Shown: one piece after another, positions 1 to 8,215 of the stretch
Position numbering within the stretch: the stretch's first letter is position 1
Layout: every line of letters begins with the position of its first letter
DNA from: Pseudomonas serboccidentalis
GTDB lineage: Bacteria > Pseudomonadota > Gammaproteobacteria > Pseudomonadales > Pseudomonadaceae
Direction: 5' to 3'
Assembly: GCF_028830055.1 (NCBI RefSeq)
Contig: NZ_CP101655.1
Span: 3,728,453-3,792,452, forward strand
DNA length: 64,000 nucleotides
Program-made: the position numbers and the translations under genes
The notes under the pieces: generated by a model
Databases searched by the model: none
What the model was told of the DNA's origin: nothing
Seen by the model: the letters and a program-made list of their open reading frames with translations, nothing else

Positions 1-715
1 CCGCCAGTTGCAAGGCTTCAAGACTCATGCCGGTGGCCGGATCGCTGGGGATCTCGATCACTTTCAAACCCAGCAGATCAGCCAGTTGCAAAAGGCCGTA
101 ATAGGTCGGCGATTCAGCGGCGATCAGGTCGCCCGGACGGGTCAGCACACGCAGCGACATCTGCAATGCATCGACGCAACCGTGGGTGATCACCACTTCT
201 GAAGGATCGACCACCACTCCGGCGTCGCGCATGCGGATTGCCACTTGCCGGCGCAGCGGTTCGAAACCCGGGCTGAACATATAGCTGAACGCTCGCGGGC
301 TATGGAACCGGGTGACTTTGGCCAATTGCTGATGCAGCGCCCGCACCGGCAAATACTCGACGCTCGGCACCGCCGCGCCAAGAGGGAACACCCCTTCGCG
401 GCGCGATTCGACCAACACTTGCTGAATGATGCTGGCGCGGGTGACCAGCCCAGGCCGTTCGACCCGGGCGATATCCGGCGTCGGTGCGGTCAGTGCCGGG
501 GTCTGGTGCACGTAGTAACCGGACTGCGGCCGCGCGCGAATCAGGCCCTGATCCTCGAGATTGGCGTAAGCCTGCAACACCGTCGCATGGCTGACATTGA
601 GCTGCGAGCTCATCTTGCGTACCGAAGGCACGCGCTCCCCCGGTTGATAGACGCCACGGCGGATGTCTTCAGCCAGTTGTTGAGCAATACGTTGGTAGAG
701 CAAAAGATTGGTCAT
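1..715 (-). CDS. MocR/GntR-family regulator with aminotransferase-like domain (C-terminus off the window edge)
   Basis: The frame is open from an ATG at 713-715 to the window edge, so only about 238 N-terminal residues are visible. The protein begins MTNLLLYQRIAQQLAEDIRR and continues with a winged-helix GntR domain (GERVPSVRKMSSQLNVSHATV, about residues 25-45). After a linker it enters an aminotransferase class I-like fold, with YMFSPGFEPLRRQVAIRM and a VVITHGCVDALQMSLRVL segment, the typical start of the PLP-binding large domain. MocR proteins usually run to about 470 residues, so roughly half is missing. They sense PLP or an amine and act as transcription factors; the target here is unknown. 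The following 290 bases upstream carry no gene. Confidence 0.85.
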   Translation of the reverse strand, partial: MTNLLLYQRIAQQLAEDIRRGVYQPGERVPSVRKMSSQLNVSHATVLQAYANLEDQGLIRARPQSGYYVHQTPALTAPTPDIARVERPGLVTRASIIQQVLVESRREGVFPLGAAVPSVEYLPVRALHQQLAKVTRFHSPRAFSYMFSPGFEPLRRQVAIRMRDAGVVVDPSEVVITHGCVDALQMSLRVLTRPGDLIAAESPTYYGLLQLADLLGLKVIEIPSDPATGMSLEALQLA

Positions 716-866
716 GACGCAGCACTCGATTTCACGGGCATTTTATTCTTGTGTGAAACAATACCGGAACAGTTTAGAAGTGTACTGGGACAGTTACCAC
801 TTTAGTCAACGATACAGTGCTGTGTCAGCTACAACTGTATGGATTTGCGCGCCAATCGACAGACGT

Positions 867-904
867 AAAAAAACCCGGCGCTGCATGACAGGCCGGGCTT
901 TTGT
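867..904. terminator. Bidirectional Rho-independent terminator
   Basis: A GC-rich stem built on CCCGGC and GCCGGG with a short loop is flanked by seven A on the left and four T on the right, so it could stop transcription from either side. It lies between the MocR-type gene and the ompA-like cluster. It is best placed to end the leftward cluster at 1004-3000. Confidence 0.7.
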
Positions 905-990
905 AGGAGCTGTCGAGTGAAACGAGGCTGCGATCTTTTGATCTTGCTTTTTAAAGATCAAAAGATCGCAGGCTTCGCCAGCTCCTACAG
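902..990. repeat. REP-like palindromic repeat, family A (copy 1)
   Basis: Two inverted arms begin TGTAGGAGCTG and end CAGCTCCTACA, with the inner motif GATCTTTTGATC / GATCAAAAGATC. The same arms recur at 19251, 21818, 33981, 44952 and 51653. It is intergenic and contains no ORF; a REPIN-type element is the likely identity. Confidence 0.75.
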
Positions 991-1003
991 GGTGCGGTGA
1001 CAC

Positions 1004-1816
1004 TCAGCGGGCGGCGCCGAGCTGGCCTTTTTCGTCGGAGAACACAATTTCCACCCGACGGTTCTGTGCTCGCCCGCGCTCGGAAGCGTTGGCGTCCACC
1101 GGGTACTCGTCGCCGTAACCTTCGACCTGAATGCGTTTGTCCTCAATGCCCAGGTCCATCAGCACATCGGCCACCGCTTGGGCGCGATCACGCGACAGTT
1201 TGAGGTTTTCCTGTTTGCCACCGGTGCTGTCGGTGTAGCCCTCGATACGCACCACGCGCTTCGGGTTGAGTTGCAGGAACTGCACGATCTTCAACACCAC
1301 GCGGTTGGCGGAACTCTTCAGCTCCGCTTCTCCGGTGTCGAACAATACGTCGCCGAGGGTCATGACCAGACCGCGATCGGTTTGCGTGGTGGCCAGCGCA
1401 ACGATCTGTTCTTCTAGCCACTTGCCCTGCTGCTGCACGCTCAGCAGTTTGGACTCGCGCAGGGCCAGTTGCAGACGCTGGCGTTCCAACTCCAGCTTTG
1501 CCGCACGCTCTTCGTTAAGCACCAGATTGGTGTGTTCACGGGCGATTTCGCTGTAGCGCTGGCTCAGGTAGGCGTAATGCGCCACGTCCCAGCCGCTGCC
1601 CCAATAGGTCGACAGGCGATCGGCACGGGCCAGCGACTCACCGGCGCGAATCACATCCTTCGGCGCGATGCGCAGCACGTTGGAGTCTTCCTTGACCTTC
1701 TGGAAGTCGCTGCTGGCCTGCTGCAAGGCGGCTTCGCTGTGTTGACCGGCGCAACCGTAGAGGCTCGCGCAACCCGCCAGAATCAGTCCGCCGAGGGCTT
1801 TTGACTTGAGGCTCAT
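1004..1816 (-). CDS. OmpA-family outer membrane lipoprotein
   Basis: The 270-residue product has a lipoprotein signal (LILAGC, Cys about 16; a second Cys at 22). A charged helical stretch at about residues 90-145 leads into an OmpA C-terminal peptidoglycan-binding domain at about 150-262. That domain shows the family signatures IEGYTDSTGG, NLKLSRDRAQAVADVL and GYGDEYPV..N..ERGRAQNRRVEI. Such proteins anchor the outer membrane to peptidoglycan. Its ATG overlaps the stop of the upstream lipoprotein gene (ATGA), so the two are translationally coupled. Confidence 0.85.
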   Translation of the reverse strand: MSLKSKALGGLILAGCASLYGCAGQHSEAALQQASSDFQKVKEDSNVLRIAPKDVIRAGESLARADRLSTYWGSGWDVAHYAYLSQRYSEIAREHTNLVLNEERAAKLELERQRLQLALRESKLLSVQQQGKWLEEQIVALATTQTDRGLVMTLGDVLFDTGEAELKSSANRVVLKIVQFLQLNPKRVVRIEGYTDSTGGKQENLKLSRDRAQAVADVLMDLGIEDKRIQVEGYGDEYPVDANASERGRAQNRRVEIVFSDEKGQLGAAR

Positions 1817-2169
1817 TGGGCATCTCCCAGTTGCTTGCGCAGACGGATGATGCGGGTGTTCAGCACATTCAGCTGCTCTTCGCTCTTTTGCGTCAGCACC
1901 TTGGCTTCGGCCAGACGCGCATCCAGTTCGGCCTGTTCGGAACGCATGCGCGCGTTCTTGAACGACTCGTCAGCCATGTTGCCCTTGGCCCGGTTGAACT
2001 TGTCTTCGGCCAGTTTCATTTCCGGCATTTCATCGGCGGTCGCACCCACAGCCTTGGCCTGGGCGATGGCCTGCTCGGTCAGACGCATTTGTTCATTGGG
2101 TGCCGGATCGTTGGCGCAGCCGGCCAGGGCCAGAACGGCCATGGCCGCGAAAAGAGGTCGAATACTCAC
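1813..2169 (-). CDS. DUF4398-type small lipoprotein
   Basis: 118 residues, starting at a GTG. The N-terminus is a clear lipoprotein signal (ALAGC, Cys about 18). The rest is almost wholly alpha-helical and charged, with repeated AEA/EQAE spacing suggesting a coiled coil. This matches the DUF4398 lipoproteins that often sit beside OmpA-like proteins in Pseudomonas, as here (4-bp overlap with the ompA-like gene). Its role is not established. It probably works with that protein at the envelope. Confidence 0.75.
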   Translation of the reverse strand: MSIRPLFAAMAVLALAGCANDPAPNEQMRLTEQAIAQAKAVGATADEMPEMKLAEDKFNRAKGNMADESFKNARMRSEQAELDARLAEAKVLTQKSEEQLNVLNTRIIRLRKQLGDAQ

Positions 2170-2178
2170 TAAGAATCC

Positions 2179-3000
2179 CTACTGTTTTGGGGCACTGACA
2201 GATGGCTGCGGCTGTTGCTGCTGCGCCTTCCAGCGCTCGATGTTGCGTTGCAGCGCGGCTTCGGTCAGTCCGGACGCGGGCAATTCTGTCATCTTTTTAG
2301 CGAGCTGTCCGCGCAACCACGGATCGTTGCATGCGGAGTTGTGCGAAACCGCGAGGAACAGGCCCGGCCGGTCGATCGGTTGCTCGAAGGCCAGCAGATC
2401 ATTGACCATGCCCAGCGCCTGCGCGGCCGCCATACCCGAGTAGCGTCCGGCAAGTACATATTCCACTTCACCGAGAAGCAATTTCTGAAAGGCCTGAGTG
2501 ATGTTGGCTGTCCGGGTCAGGGTCAGATTCTGCTCGGCGAAAGTGCCGAATGCCTGGGTCATGCGAGACTTTTCCGACAGCCCGCCGGTGTGCCCGTGCA
2601 GGTCTTTGGCTTCGCTGTAGACCAGCGCCGAGCCTTTGCGCGTCCACACCAGGTAGTCGTTTTCCAGCAACGGCGGATAGATGTAATCGAGGTTTTCCAG
2701 CTCGTTGAACATCAGCGGCGTGTCGGCCAGCATGTCCATGCGCCCGCTGCGCACCTCATCGAGGGCCTGCGCGCGTTTGCCGGCGTAAAGCAGCTCGACC
2801 TTGATGCCCAGGTCCTTGGCCACTTGCTGCAGCAGGTCAGCACTGGCGCCGATCAATTGCTTGGGATTCTGCGGGTCCTGCCACAGGTACGGCGGTGCGT
2901 CCGGGCTGCCGGTGACAACGAGGCGCTCGCACTTGCCGGCAGCCACGGCCAGCCCCGGCAAGAGGACCAATCCCAATAACAACCTGCGGTGCAGATCCAT
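2179..3000 (-). CDS. Periplasmic solute-binding (family 3-like) protein
   Basis: The ATG at 3000 gives 273 residues with a classic signal peptide (MDLHRRLLLGLVLLPGLAVA). An in-frame GTG lies 15 bases upstream but would spoil the signal, so I prefer the ATG. The mature part reads as an amino-acid-type binding protein (SBP_bac_3): VVTGSPDAPPYLWQDP at the start, LGIKVELL, SGRMDMLADTPL, and GEVEYVLAGRYSGMA. No ABC permease or ATPase is adjacent. The gene runs into the DUF4398/OmpA pair 9 bases downstream, so it may be an envelope sensor or orphan binding protein and not a transporter part. Confidence 0.7.
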   Translation of the reverse strand: MDLHRRLLLGLVLLPGLAVAAGKCERLVVTGSPDAPPYLWQDPQNPKQLIGASADLLQQVAKDLGIKVELLYAGKRAQALDEVRSGRMDMLADTPLMFNELENLDYIYPPLLENDYLVWTRKGSALVYSEAKDLHGHTGGLSEKSRMTQAFGTFAEQNLTLTRTANITQAFQKLLLGEVEYVLAGRYSGMAAAQALGMVNDLLAFEQPIDRPGLFLAVSHNSACNDPWLRGQLAKKMTELPASGLTEAALQRNIERWKAQQQQPQPSVSAPKQ

Positions 3001-3026
3001 GGCAACACGCTCCACTCAAATGCGAA

Positions 3027-3063
3027 ACAAAAAAAAGCCCGACCAGAAGGCCGGGCTCTTTAT
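3027..3063 (-). terminator. Rho-independent terminator after etfA
   Basis: On the minus strand AGCCCGGCC - TTCTG - GTCGGGCT forms the stem and is followed by eight T. It lies 17 bases beyond the etfA stop, as expected for the end of the etfBA transcript. Confidence 0.85.
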
Positions 3064-3079
3064 AAGTGAAGCCGCCGGA

Positions 3080-4009
3080 TTAGACCAGCTTCTCCAGCTC
3101 AGGGACTGCTTCGAACAGATCCGCCACCAGGCCGTAATCGGCCACCTGGAAGATCGGCGCTTCTTCGTCCTTGTTGATCGCAACGATCACTTTGGAGTCT
3201 TTCATGCCGGCCAGGTGCTGGATCGCGCCGGAGATACCGACGGCGATGTACAGCTGCGGCGCAACGATCTTGCCGGTCTGACCGACCTGCATGTCGTTGG
3301 GTACGAAACCTGCGTCGACCGCGGCGCGCGAAGCACCGACGGCAGCGCCCAGCTTGTCGGCCAGGGCGTACAGGTGTTTGAAGTTGTCGCCGTTCTGCAT
3401 GCCGCGGCCGCCGGAAACGACGATCTTGGCAGCGGTCAGCTCAGGACGATCGGACTTGGCCAGTTCTTCGCTGACGAAGCTGGAAGTACCGGCGTCGTGC
3501 ACAGCAGCAACGGCTTCGACAGCCGCCGAACCGCCTTCAGCGGCAACCGGGTCGAAACCGGTGGCACGCACGGTGATCACTTTGATCGCGGCGGTCGATT
3601 GCACGGTGGCAATCGCGTTACCGGCGTAGATCGGGCGCTTGAAGGTATCAGCGCTTTCTACCGAGATGATCTCGGAGATCTGGTCAACGTCCAGTGCAGC
3701 GGCAACGCGCGGCAGGATGTTTTTACCGTTGGACGTGGCGGCAGCCAGAATGTGGCTGTAACCCTTGCCCAGCTCAGCCACCAGCGGCGCAACGTTTTCC
3801 GGCAGCTGATGCGCGTAAGCGGCGTTGTCAGCGTTCAGGACTTTGCTCACGCCAGCGATTTTCGCAGCGGCTTCAGCCACGGCGCCAGCGCCTTGACCTG
3901 CAACCAGCACGTGAATGTCGCCGCCGATTTTGGCAGCAGCAGCCACGGTGTTCAGTGTGGCCGGAGCCAGCACTTTGTTGTCGTGTTCGGCGATTACCAA
4001 GATAGTCAT
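3080..4009 (-). CDS. etfA: Electron transfer flavoprotein subunit alpha
   Basis: 309 residues, a normal length for EtfA. The C-terminal FAD-binding domain is clear: [13 protein letters not shown] at about 200, [40 protein letters not shown] and [18 protein letters not shown]. With EtfB it forms the soluble heterodimer that takes electrons from acyl-CoA and other dehydrogenases. It passes them to ETF:quinone oxidoreductase, which is encoded divergently at 5287. It follows etfB with a 2-base gap, so the two are one transcript. Confidence 0.97.
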   Translation of the reverse strand: MTILVIAEHDNKVLAPATLNTVAAAAKIGGDIHVLVAGQGAGAVAEAAAKIAGVSKVLNADNAAYAHQLPENVAPLVAELGKGYSHILAAATSNGKNILPRVAAALDVDQISEIISVESADTFKRPIYAGNAIATVQSTAAIKVITVRATGFDPVAAEGGSAAVEAVAAVHDAGTSSFVSEELAKSDRPELTAAKIVVSGGRGMQNGDNFKHLYALADKLGAAVGASRAAVDAGFVPNDMQVGQTGKIVAPQLYIAVGISGAIQHLAGMKDSKVIVAINKDEEAPIFQVADYGLVADLFEAVPELEKLV

Positions 4010-4011
4010 GA

Positions 4012-4761
4012 TTAGATTACCTTCGCTTCGTTTTTCAGTTTCTCGACCAGTTCAGCCACCGACTTGACCTTGATGCCCGCGCTGCGTGCAGCCGGCGCTT
4101 CGACTTTCAGGGTCTTGTTGGTGGAGGCGGTGGAAACGCCCAAAGCGTCCGGAGTCAGCACTTCGAGAGGCTTCTTCTTGGCTTTCATGATGTTTGGCAG
4201 GGACGCGTAGCGCGGCTCGTTCAAACGCAGGTCGGTGGTGACGATGGCCGGCAGTTTCAGGGAAACGGTCTGCGCGCCGCCGTCGATTTCGCGGGTCACG
4301 GCAACGCTGTCGCCGGAGACTTCGACTTTCGAGGCGAACGTGCCCTGACCGTAGCCGCTCAGTGCAGCGAGCATCTGGCCGGTCTGGTTGTTGTCGCTGT
4401 CGATAGCCTGTTTGCCCAGGATCACCAACTGAGGTTGTTCCTTGTCGACCACAGCCTTGAGCAGCTTGGCCACGGCCAGCGAAGTCAGGTCTTCAGCGGA
4501 TTCGACGAGGATGGCGCGGTCGGCACCCAGAGCCAGTGCGGTACGCAGCTGTTCCTGAGCGGTGGACGGGCCGATGGAGACGACGACGATTTCGGTCGCA
4601 ACACCTTTCTCTTTCAGGCGTACGGCTTCTTCCACTGCGATTTCGCAGAACGGGTTCATCGACATCTTGACGTTGGCGAGGTCTACGCCGGAATTGTCCG
4701 CCTTGACGCGAACCTTGACGTTGTAATCCACAACGCGTTTGACAGCTACAAGAACCTTCAT
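4012..4761 (-). CDS. etfB: Electron transfer flavoprotein subunit beta
   Basis: 249 residues, the usual EtfB size, starting [20 protein letters not shown]. The ETF beta signature region is present ([24 protein letters not shown], about 180-205), as is the recognition-loop area near residue 190. EtfB binds AMP and docks to dehydrogenases. It is first in the etfBA operon. The 525 bases upstream are shared with the divergent etfD gene. Confidence 0.97.
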   Translation of the reverse strand: MKVLVAVKRVVDYNVKVRVKADNSGVDLANVKMSMNPFCEIAVEEAVRLKEKGVATEIVVVSIGPSTAQEQLRTALALGADRAILVESAEDLTSLAVAKLLKAVVDKEQPQLVILGKQAIDSDNNQTGQMLAALSGYGQGTFASKVEVSGDSVAVTREIDGGAQTVSLKLPAIVTTDLRLNEPRYASLPNIMKAKKKPLEVLTPDALGVSTASTNKTLKVEAPAARSAGIKVKSVAELVEKLKNEAKVI

Positions 4762-4831
4762 GGATTCCTCGTTACTCTCCGGTGAAAAGAAAGTCGCCTA
4801 GGCGAACCTGGCGGTTGATGCTCATCGGGCA

Positions 4832-4984
4832 CAAGGGCACCTCTAAAAACGCCGGCGGGGCGCGATGACCGTTCGTCAGTGGTGACCGAGAAGTCATGCC
4901 GCGTGACGGTGTGTAAACTGCGCGCCAGACCTGCGCTGCGCATCACCTTCAACTGCCTGTGCCCTGTCTTTAGAGGTGCTCTTG
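4832..4984. mobile_element. MITE-like element (153 bp with 19-bp imperfect terminal inverted repeats)
   Basis: The left end CAAGGGCACCTCTAAAAAC (4832-4850) matches the reverse complement of the right end (4966-4984, CAAGAGCACCTCTAAAGAC) at 17 of 19 positions. The interior carries no credible ORF. This is the layout of a non-autonomous transposable element, although a long-range RNA stem in the etfB leader would look the same. No transposase with these ends is in the window, and I could not recognise a clear target duplication. Confidence 0.45.
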
Positions 4985-5113
4985 AAACCGCCAGTCTGCC
5001 TACGGCGAGCGCAAAACCGCCCGTATCTTGACCGGAACGCCTATTCCGGTCAATACGGCAAAATGGTCGTTCATAAGCCGCGCTTCTTTGATTTCTCTGG
5101 GCTGGAGCCGATT

Positions 5114-5127
5114 CAAACAAACGTTTG
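5114..5127. promoter_or_regulatory. Candidate PsrA box
   Basis: CAAAC-N4-GTTTG fits the published PsrA consensus (G/C)AAAC-N2-4-GTTT(G/C). PsrA is the TetR-family fatty-acid sensor of Pseudomonas, and etf genes are among its reported targets as I recall. The box ends two bases before the -35 hexamer of the etfD promoter, so binding there could affect polymerase. Its symmetry means it could also act on etfBA. Confidence 0.6.
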
Positions 5128-5129
5128 TA

Positions 5130-5158
5130 TTGGACGCTCAGAGTGGTGTAGATATAAT
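5130..5158 (+). promoter_or_regulatory. Sigma-70 promoter of etfD
   Basis: TTGGAC at 5130-5135, a 17-base spacer, then a perfect TATAAT at 5153-5158. The predicted start is near 5165, giving a leader of about 120 bases to the GTG at 5287. The rest of the 4762-5286 gap holds the MITE-like element, the PsrA box and no gene. Confidence 0.75.
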
Positions 5159-5286
5159 GCGCCGCCTAGAGAGAAAGGTGGTTTGCCCATTATTACCCTT
5201 GACGTTAACGTAAAGGCAATAACGGATACGACACCGAACCTCCAAATTAGAAAAAAAACTGTTGAGCCTTGAGTAGGAGATAGCCT

Positions 5287-6951
5287 GTGGAACGCGAATA
5301 CATGGAATTCGACGTGGTCATCGTCGGTGCCGGCCCCGCTGGCCTGTCCGCCGCCTGCCGTCTGAAGCAGAAGGCCGCCGAAGCCGGTAAGGAAATCAGC
5401 GTCTGCGTGGTCGAAAAAGGCTCCGAAGTCGGCGCACATATCCTTTCCGGTGCCGTGTTCGAACCACGCGCTCTGAACGAACTGTTCCCGGACTGGAAAG
5501 AACTCGGCGCCCCGCTGAACACCCCGGTCACCCGCGACGATATTTTCGTACTGAAAAACGCCGACAGCGCGCAGAAAGTCCCTGACTTTTTTGTGCCCAA
5601 GACCATGCACAACGAAGGCAACTACATTATTTCTCTGGGCAACCTGTGCCGCTGGCTGGCGCAGCAGGCCGAGAACCTGGGCGTGGAAATCTACCCGGGC
5701 TTCGCCGCTCAGGAAGCGCTGATCGATGACAACGGCATCGTGCGCGGGATCATCACCGGTGATCTGGGCGTCGACCGTGAAGGCAATCCGAAAGAAGGCC
5801 TGTACACCCCGGGCATGGAACTGCGTGGCAAGTACACGCTGTTCGCCGAAGGCTGCCGTGGCCACATCGGCAAGCAACTGATCAAGCGCTACAACCTCGA
5901 CAGCGATGCCGACGCCCAGCATTACGGCATCGGCCTGAAGGAAATCTGGGAAATCGACCCGGCCAAACATCAGCCAGGCCTGGTAGTCCACACCGCCGGC
6001 TGGCCGCTGGACATCATGGGCACCGAAAACACCGGCGGCTCGTTCCTCTATCACCTGGAAAACAACCAGGTGGTGGTCGGTCTGATCGTTGACCTGTCCT
6101 ACAGCAACACCTACCTGTCGCCGTTCGACGAGTTCCAGCGCCTCAAGCATCACCCGGTGCTGGCCCAGTATCTGGAAGGCGGCAAGCGCGTCAGCTACGG
6201 TGCTCGCGCGATCTGCAAAGGTGGCCTGAACTCGCTGCCGAAAATGGTCTTCAAGGGCGGCGCGCTGATCGGTTGCGACCTCGGCACCCTGAACTTCGCC
6301 AAAATCAAGGGCAGCCACACGGCGATGAAGTCCGGCATGCTCGCCGCTGAATCGGTGGCCGACGCACTGTTCGCCGAGAAGGATGGCACCGAAGAACTGA
6401 CCGCCTACGTGGACGCGTTCAAGAAGAGCTGGCTCTACGACGAACTGTTCGCCAGCCGCAACTTCGGCCCAGCGATCCACAAGTTCGGTGCCATCGTCGG
6501 CGGTGGTTTCAACTGGCTGGACCAGAACATCTTCGGCGGCAAACTGCCGTTCACCCTGCACGACACCAAGCCGGACTACGCGTGTCTGAAGCTGGCGGCC
6601 GACTGCAAGAAGATCGACTATCCGAAGCCGGACGGCAAACTCAGCTTCGACAAACTGAGCTCGGTGTTCATCTCCGGTACCAACCACGAAGAAGAGCAGC
6701 CGTGCCACCTGAAGCTGACCGACCCGAGCATCCCGATCAGCAAGAACCTGCCGCTGTACGACGAACCGGCGCAGCGCTACTGCCCGGCCGGCGTCTACGA
6801 AGTGATCACCAAGGAAGACGGCGAGAAGCGCTTCCAGATCAACGCCCAGAACTGCGTGCACTGCAAGACCTGTGACATCAAGGACCCTTCGCAGAACATC
6901 ACCTGGGTCACGCCGGAAGGCGCTGGCGGCCCGACTTACCCGAATATGTAA
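5287..6951 (+). CDS. etfD: Electron transfer flavoprotein-ubiquinone oxidoreductase
   Basis: 554 residues. The GTG start is chosen because AGGAGA lies 6 bases upstream; an internal ATG follows five codons later. The N-terminal FAD Rossmann motif is VVIVGAGPAGLSAACRL (about 10-26). The C-terminal [4Fe-4S] domain carries CPAGVYEV and CVHCKTCDIKDPSQNITW, supplying the four cluster cysteines. The enzyme sits on the inner membrane and moves electrons from reduced EtfAB to ubiquinone, linking fatty-acid and amino-acid oxidation to respiration. It is transcribed divergently from etfBA. Confidence 0.97.
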   Translation: MEREYMEFDVVIVGAGPAGLSAACRLKQKAAEAGKEISVCVVEKGSEVGAHILSGAVFEPRALNELFPDWKELGAPLNTPVTRDDIFVLKNADSAQKVPDFFVPKTMHNEGNYIISLGNLCRWLAQQAENLGVEIYPGFAAQEALIDDNGIVRGIITGDLGVDREGNPKEGLYTPGMELRGKYTLFAEGCRGHIGKQLIKRYNLDSDADAQHYGIGLKEIWEIDPAKHQPGLVVHTAGWPLDIMGTENTGGSFLYHLENNQVVVGLIVDLSYSNTYLSPFDEFQRLKHHPVLAQYLEGGKRVSYGARAICKGGLNSLPKMVFKGGALIGCDLGTLNFAKIKGSHTAMKSGMLAAESVADALFAEKDGTEELTAYVDAFKKSWLYDELFASRNFGPAIHKFGAIVGGGFNWLDQNIFGGKLPFTLHDTKPDYACLKLAADCKKIDYPKPDGKLSFDKLSSVFISGTNHEEEQPCHLKLTDPSIPISKNLPLYDEPAQRYCPAGVYEVITKEDGEKRFQINAQNCVHCKTCDIKDPSQNITWVTPEGAGGPTYPNM

Positions 6952-6967
6952 GTCGTATCGCTGAACA

Positions 6968-6997
6968 ACGAGGCTCCCGAAATGGGGGCCTTTTTGT
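6968..6997 (+). terminator. Rho-independent terminator after etfD
   Basis: AGGCTCCC - GAAAT - GGGGGCCT followed by TTTTTG, 16 bases after the etfD stop. Confidence 0.8.
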
Positions 6998-7029
6998 TGC
7001 CCATAATTCCTGCAACACCACAAAACCAA

Positions 7030-7118
7030 TGCAGGAGTGAGCCTGCTCGCGATAGCGGAGTATCAGTCGACACACCTCTATCTGACACACCGCTATCGCG
7101 AGCAGGCTCACTCCTACA
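7030..7118. repeat. REP-like palindromic repeat, family B (copy 1)
   Basis: The arms TGCAGGAGTGAGCCTGCTCGCGATAGCG and its near-exact inverse surround a short variable centre. Related copies lie at 11498, 23719, 29509, 30402 and 31784. It sits between the converging etfD and araC-type genes. Confidence 0.8.
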
Positions 7119-7134
7119 GGGGATCTGCGCAGGA

Positions 7135-8025
7135 TCAGGCAACGCGTTCCTCGCCCGGGCTGCGCTCGAAGTAGCGCTTGTACTCACGACTGAACTGCGA
7201 CGTGCTCTGATACCCCACCCGATGCGCCACCTGCGCCACACCCAGCCCCTCGGCGATCAACAACGTCTGCGCCTTGAGCAAACGCAAGCGCTTCAAGTAC
7301 TGCACCGGCGACAAAAGGGTGCTGCGCTTGAAGTGCTCGTGAAAGGTCGACACGCTCATGTTGGCGCAACTGGCCAGGGTCTCGACGTTCAACGGCTCGG
7401 TGTAATGCGCATGCAGATGGCTGATCGACGCCGCGACCCGGGCGAACTGCCCCTGCTGCTCCACCAGCGCGCGCAACACATCGGCCTGCGGCCCGCGCAG
7501 CGCGGTGAACAACAATTCGCGCACCCGCGCCGGCCCCAAAATCTGACACGCCAGCGGATCGTGCAGGCAGCGCAGCAAGCGTTCAACACAACCGCGCATG
7601 TCATCGTCGAGCACCACCGAGGTCATCGACTCCGGCGTCTGCGCCGGAATGTGCCGCCCCGGCGCCAGCCCCATGGCCAGCACCAGCTCACCGAGCAGCA
7701 CCCGGTCAATGGCCACCGACACGCCCAGCAACGGCGCATCCGGCAAGGCAAAGGTTTCGCACTCGAACGGCACCGGCAGCGCCTGAATCAGATAGTGCCC
7801 GGCGCCATACTCCATGGTGCGCGGGCCGAGAAACGCCAGTTTGCTGCCCTGGGCGATGATCATCAGGCTCGGCTCATAAATGTGCGGGCCGCGCGCGACG
7901 TCGCAACTGGCGCGCAAGACCTGCACGCCGGGCAGCCCGGTCTGACTGTAACCGTCGCGGAGCGCCAGCGGCTCGATCAACGAAACCAGCGTGGCATTGG
8001 CATCAAGGTGGCGGGTCAACTGCAT
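7135..8025 (-). CDS. AraC-family transcriptional regulator
   Basis: From the ATG at 8025 the protein has 296 residues and begins MQLTRHLDANATL; a GAAG lies 8 bases upstream. An in-frame ATG at 8061 would add 12 residues. Residues about 30-190 match the AraC N-terminal ligand domain (IYEPSLMIIAQGSKLAFLG). The C-terminal 100 residues carry the two helix-turn-helix units (NVETLASCANMSVSTFHEHF and GLGVAQVAHRVGYQSTSQFSREYKRYF). It is divergent from the alcohol dehydrogenase at 8216 and probably controls it in response to an aldehyde or alcohol; this last is inference from position. Confidence 0.88.
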   Translation of the reverse strand: MQLTRHLDANATLVSLIEPLALRDGYSQTGLPGVQVLRASCDVARGPHIYEPSLMIIAQGSKLAFLGPRTMEYGAGHYLIQALPVPFECETFALPDAPLLGVSVAIDRVLLGELVLAMGLAPGRHIPAQTPESMTSVVLDDDMRGCVERLLRCLHDPLACQILGPARVRELLFTALRGPQADVLRALVEQQGQFARVAASISHLHAHYTEPLNVETLASCANMSVSTFHEHFKRSTLLSPVQYLKRLRLLKAQTLLIAEGLGVAQVAHRVGYQSTSQFSREYKRYFERSPGEERVA

Positions 8026-8215
8026 CGAATGGGTCTTCAAAAAAGTCACGAAAAAAGGCATGCAAGCATCATCGCAGATCCTTTTGCCAATGCGATTGCC
8101 CAGACCCGCATGCCGGAGGATTAGGCATGAGACCCGGAGAAATCGTCATGGCCGCCGCAGCGGACGGCGCCCAGAATGCGCCACCTCACCTGTCACTGCT
8201 TCTGCGAGGTTCCTC

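Noticed and set aside
5113..7029. A 638-codon open frame antisense to etfD.
   Set aside because: It mirrors a certain gene with strong FAD and iron-sulfur motifs; the antisense product has no recognisable fold.
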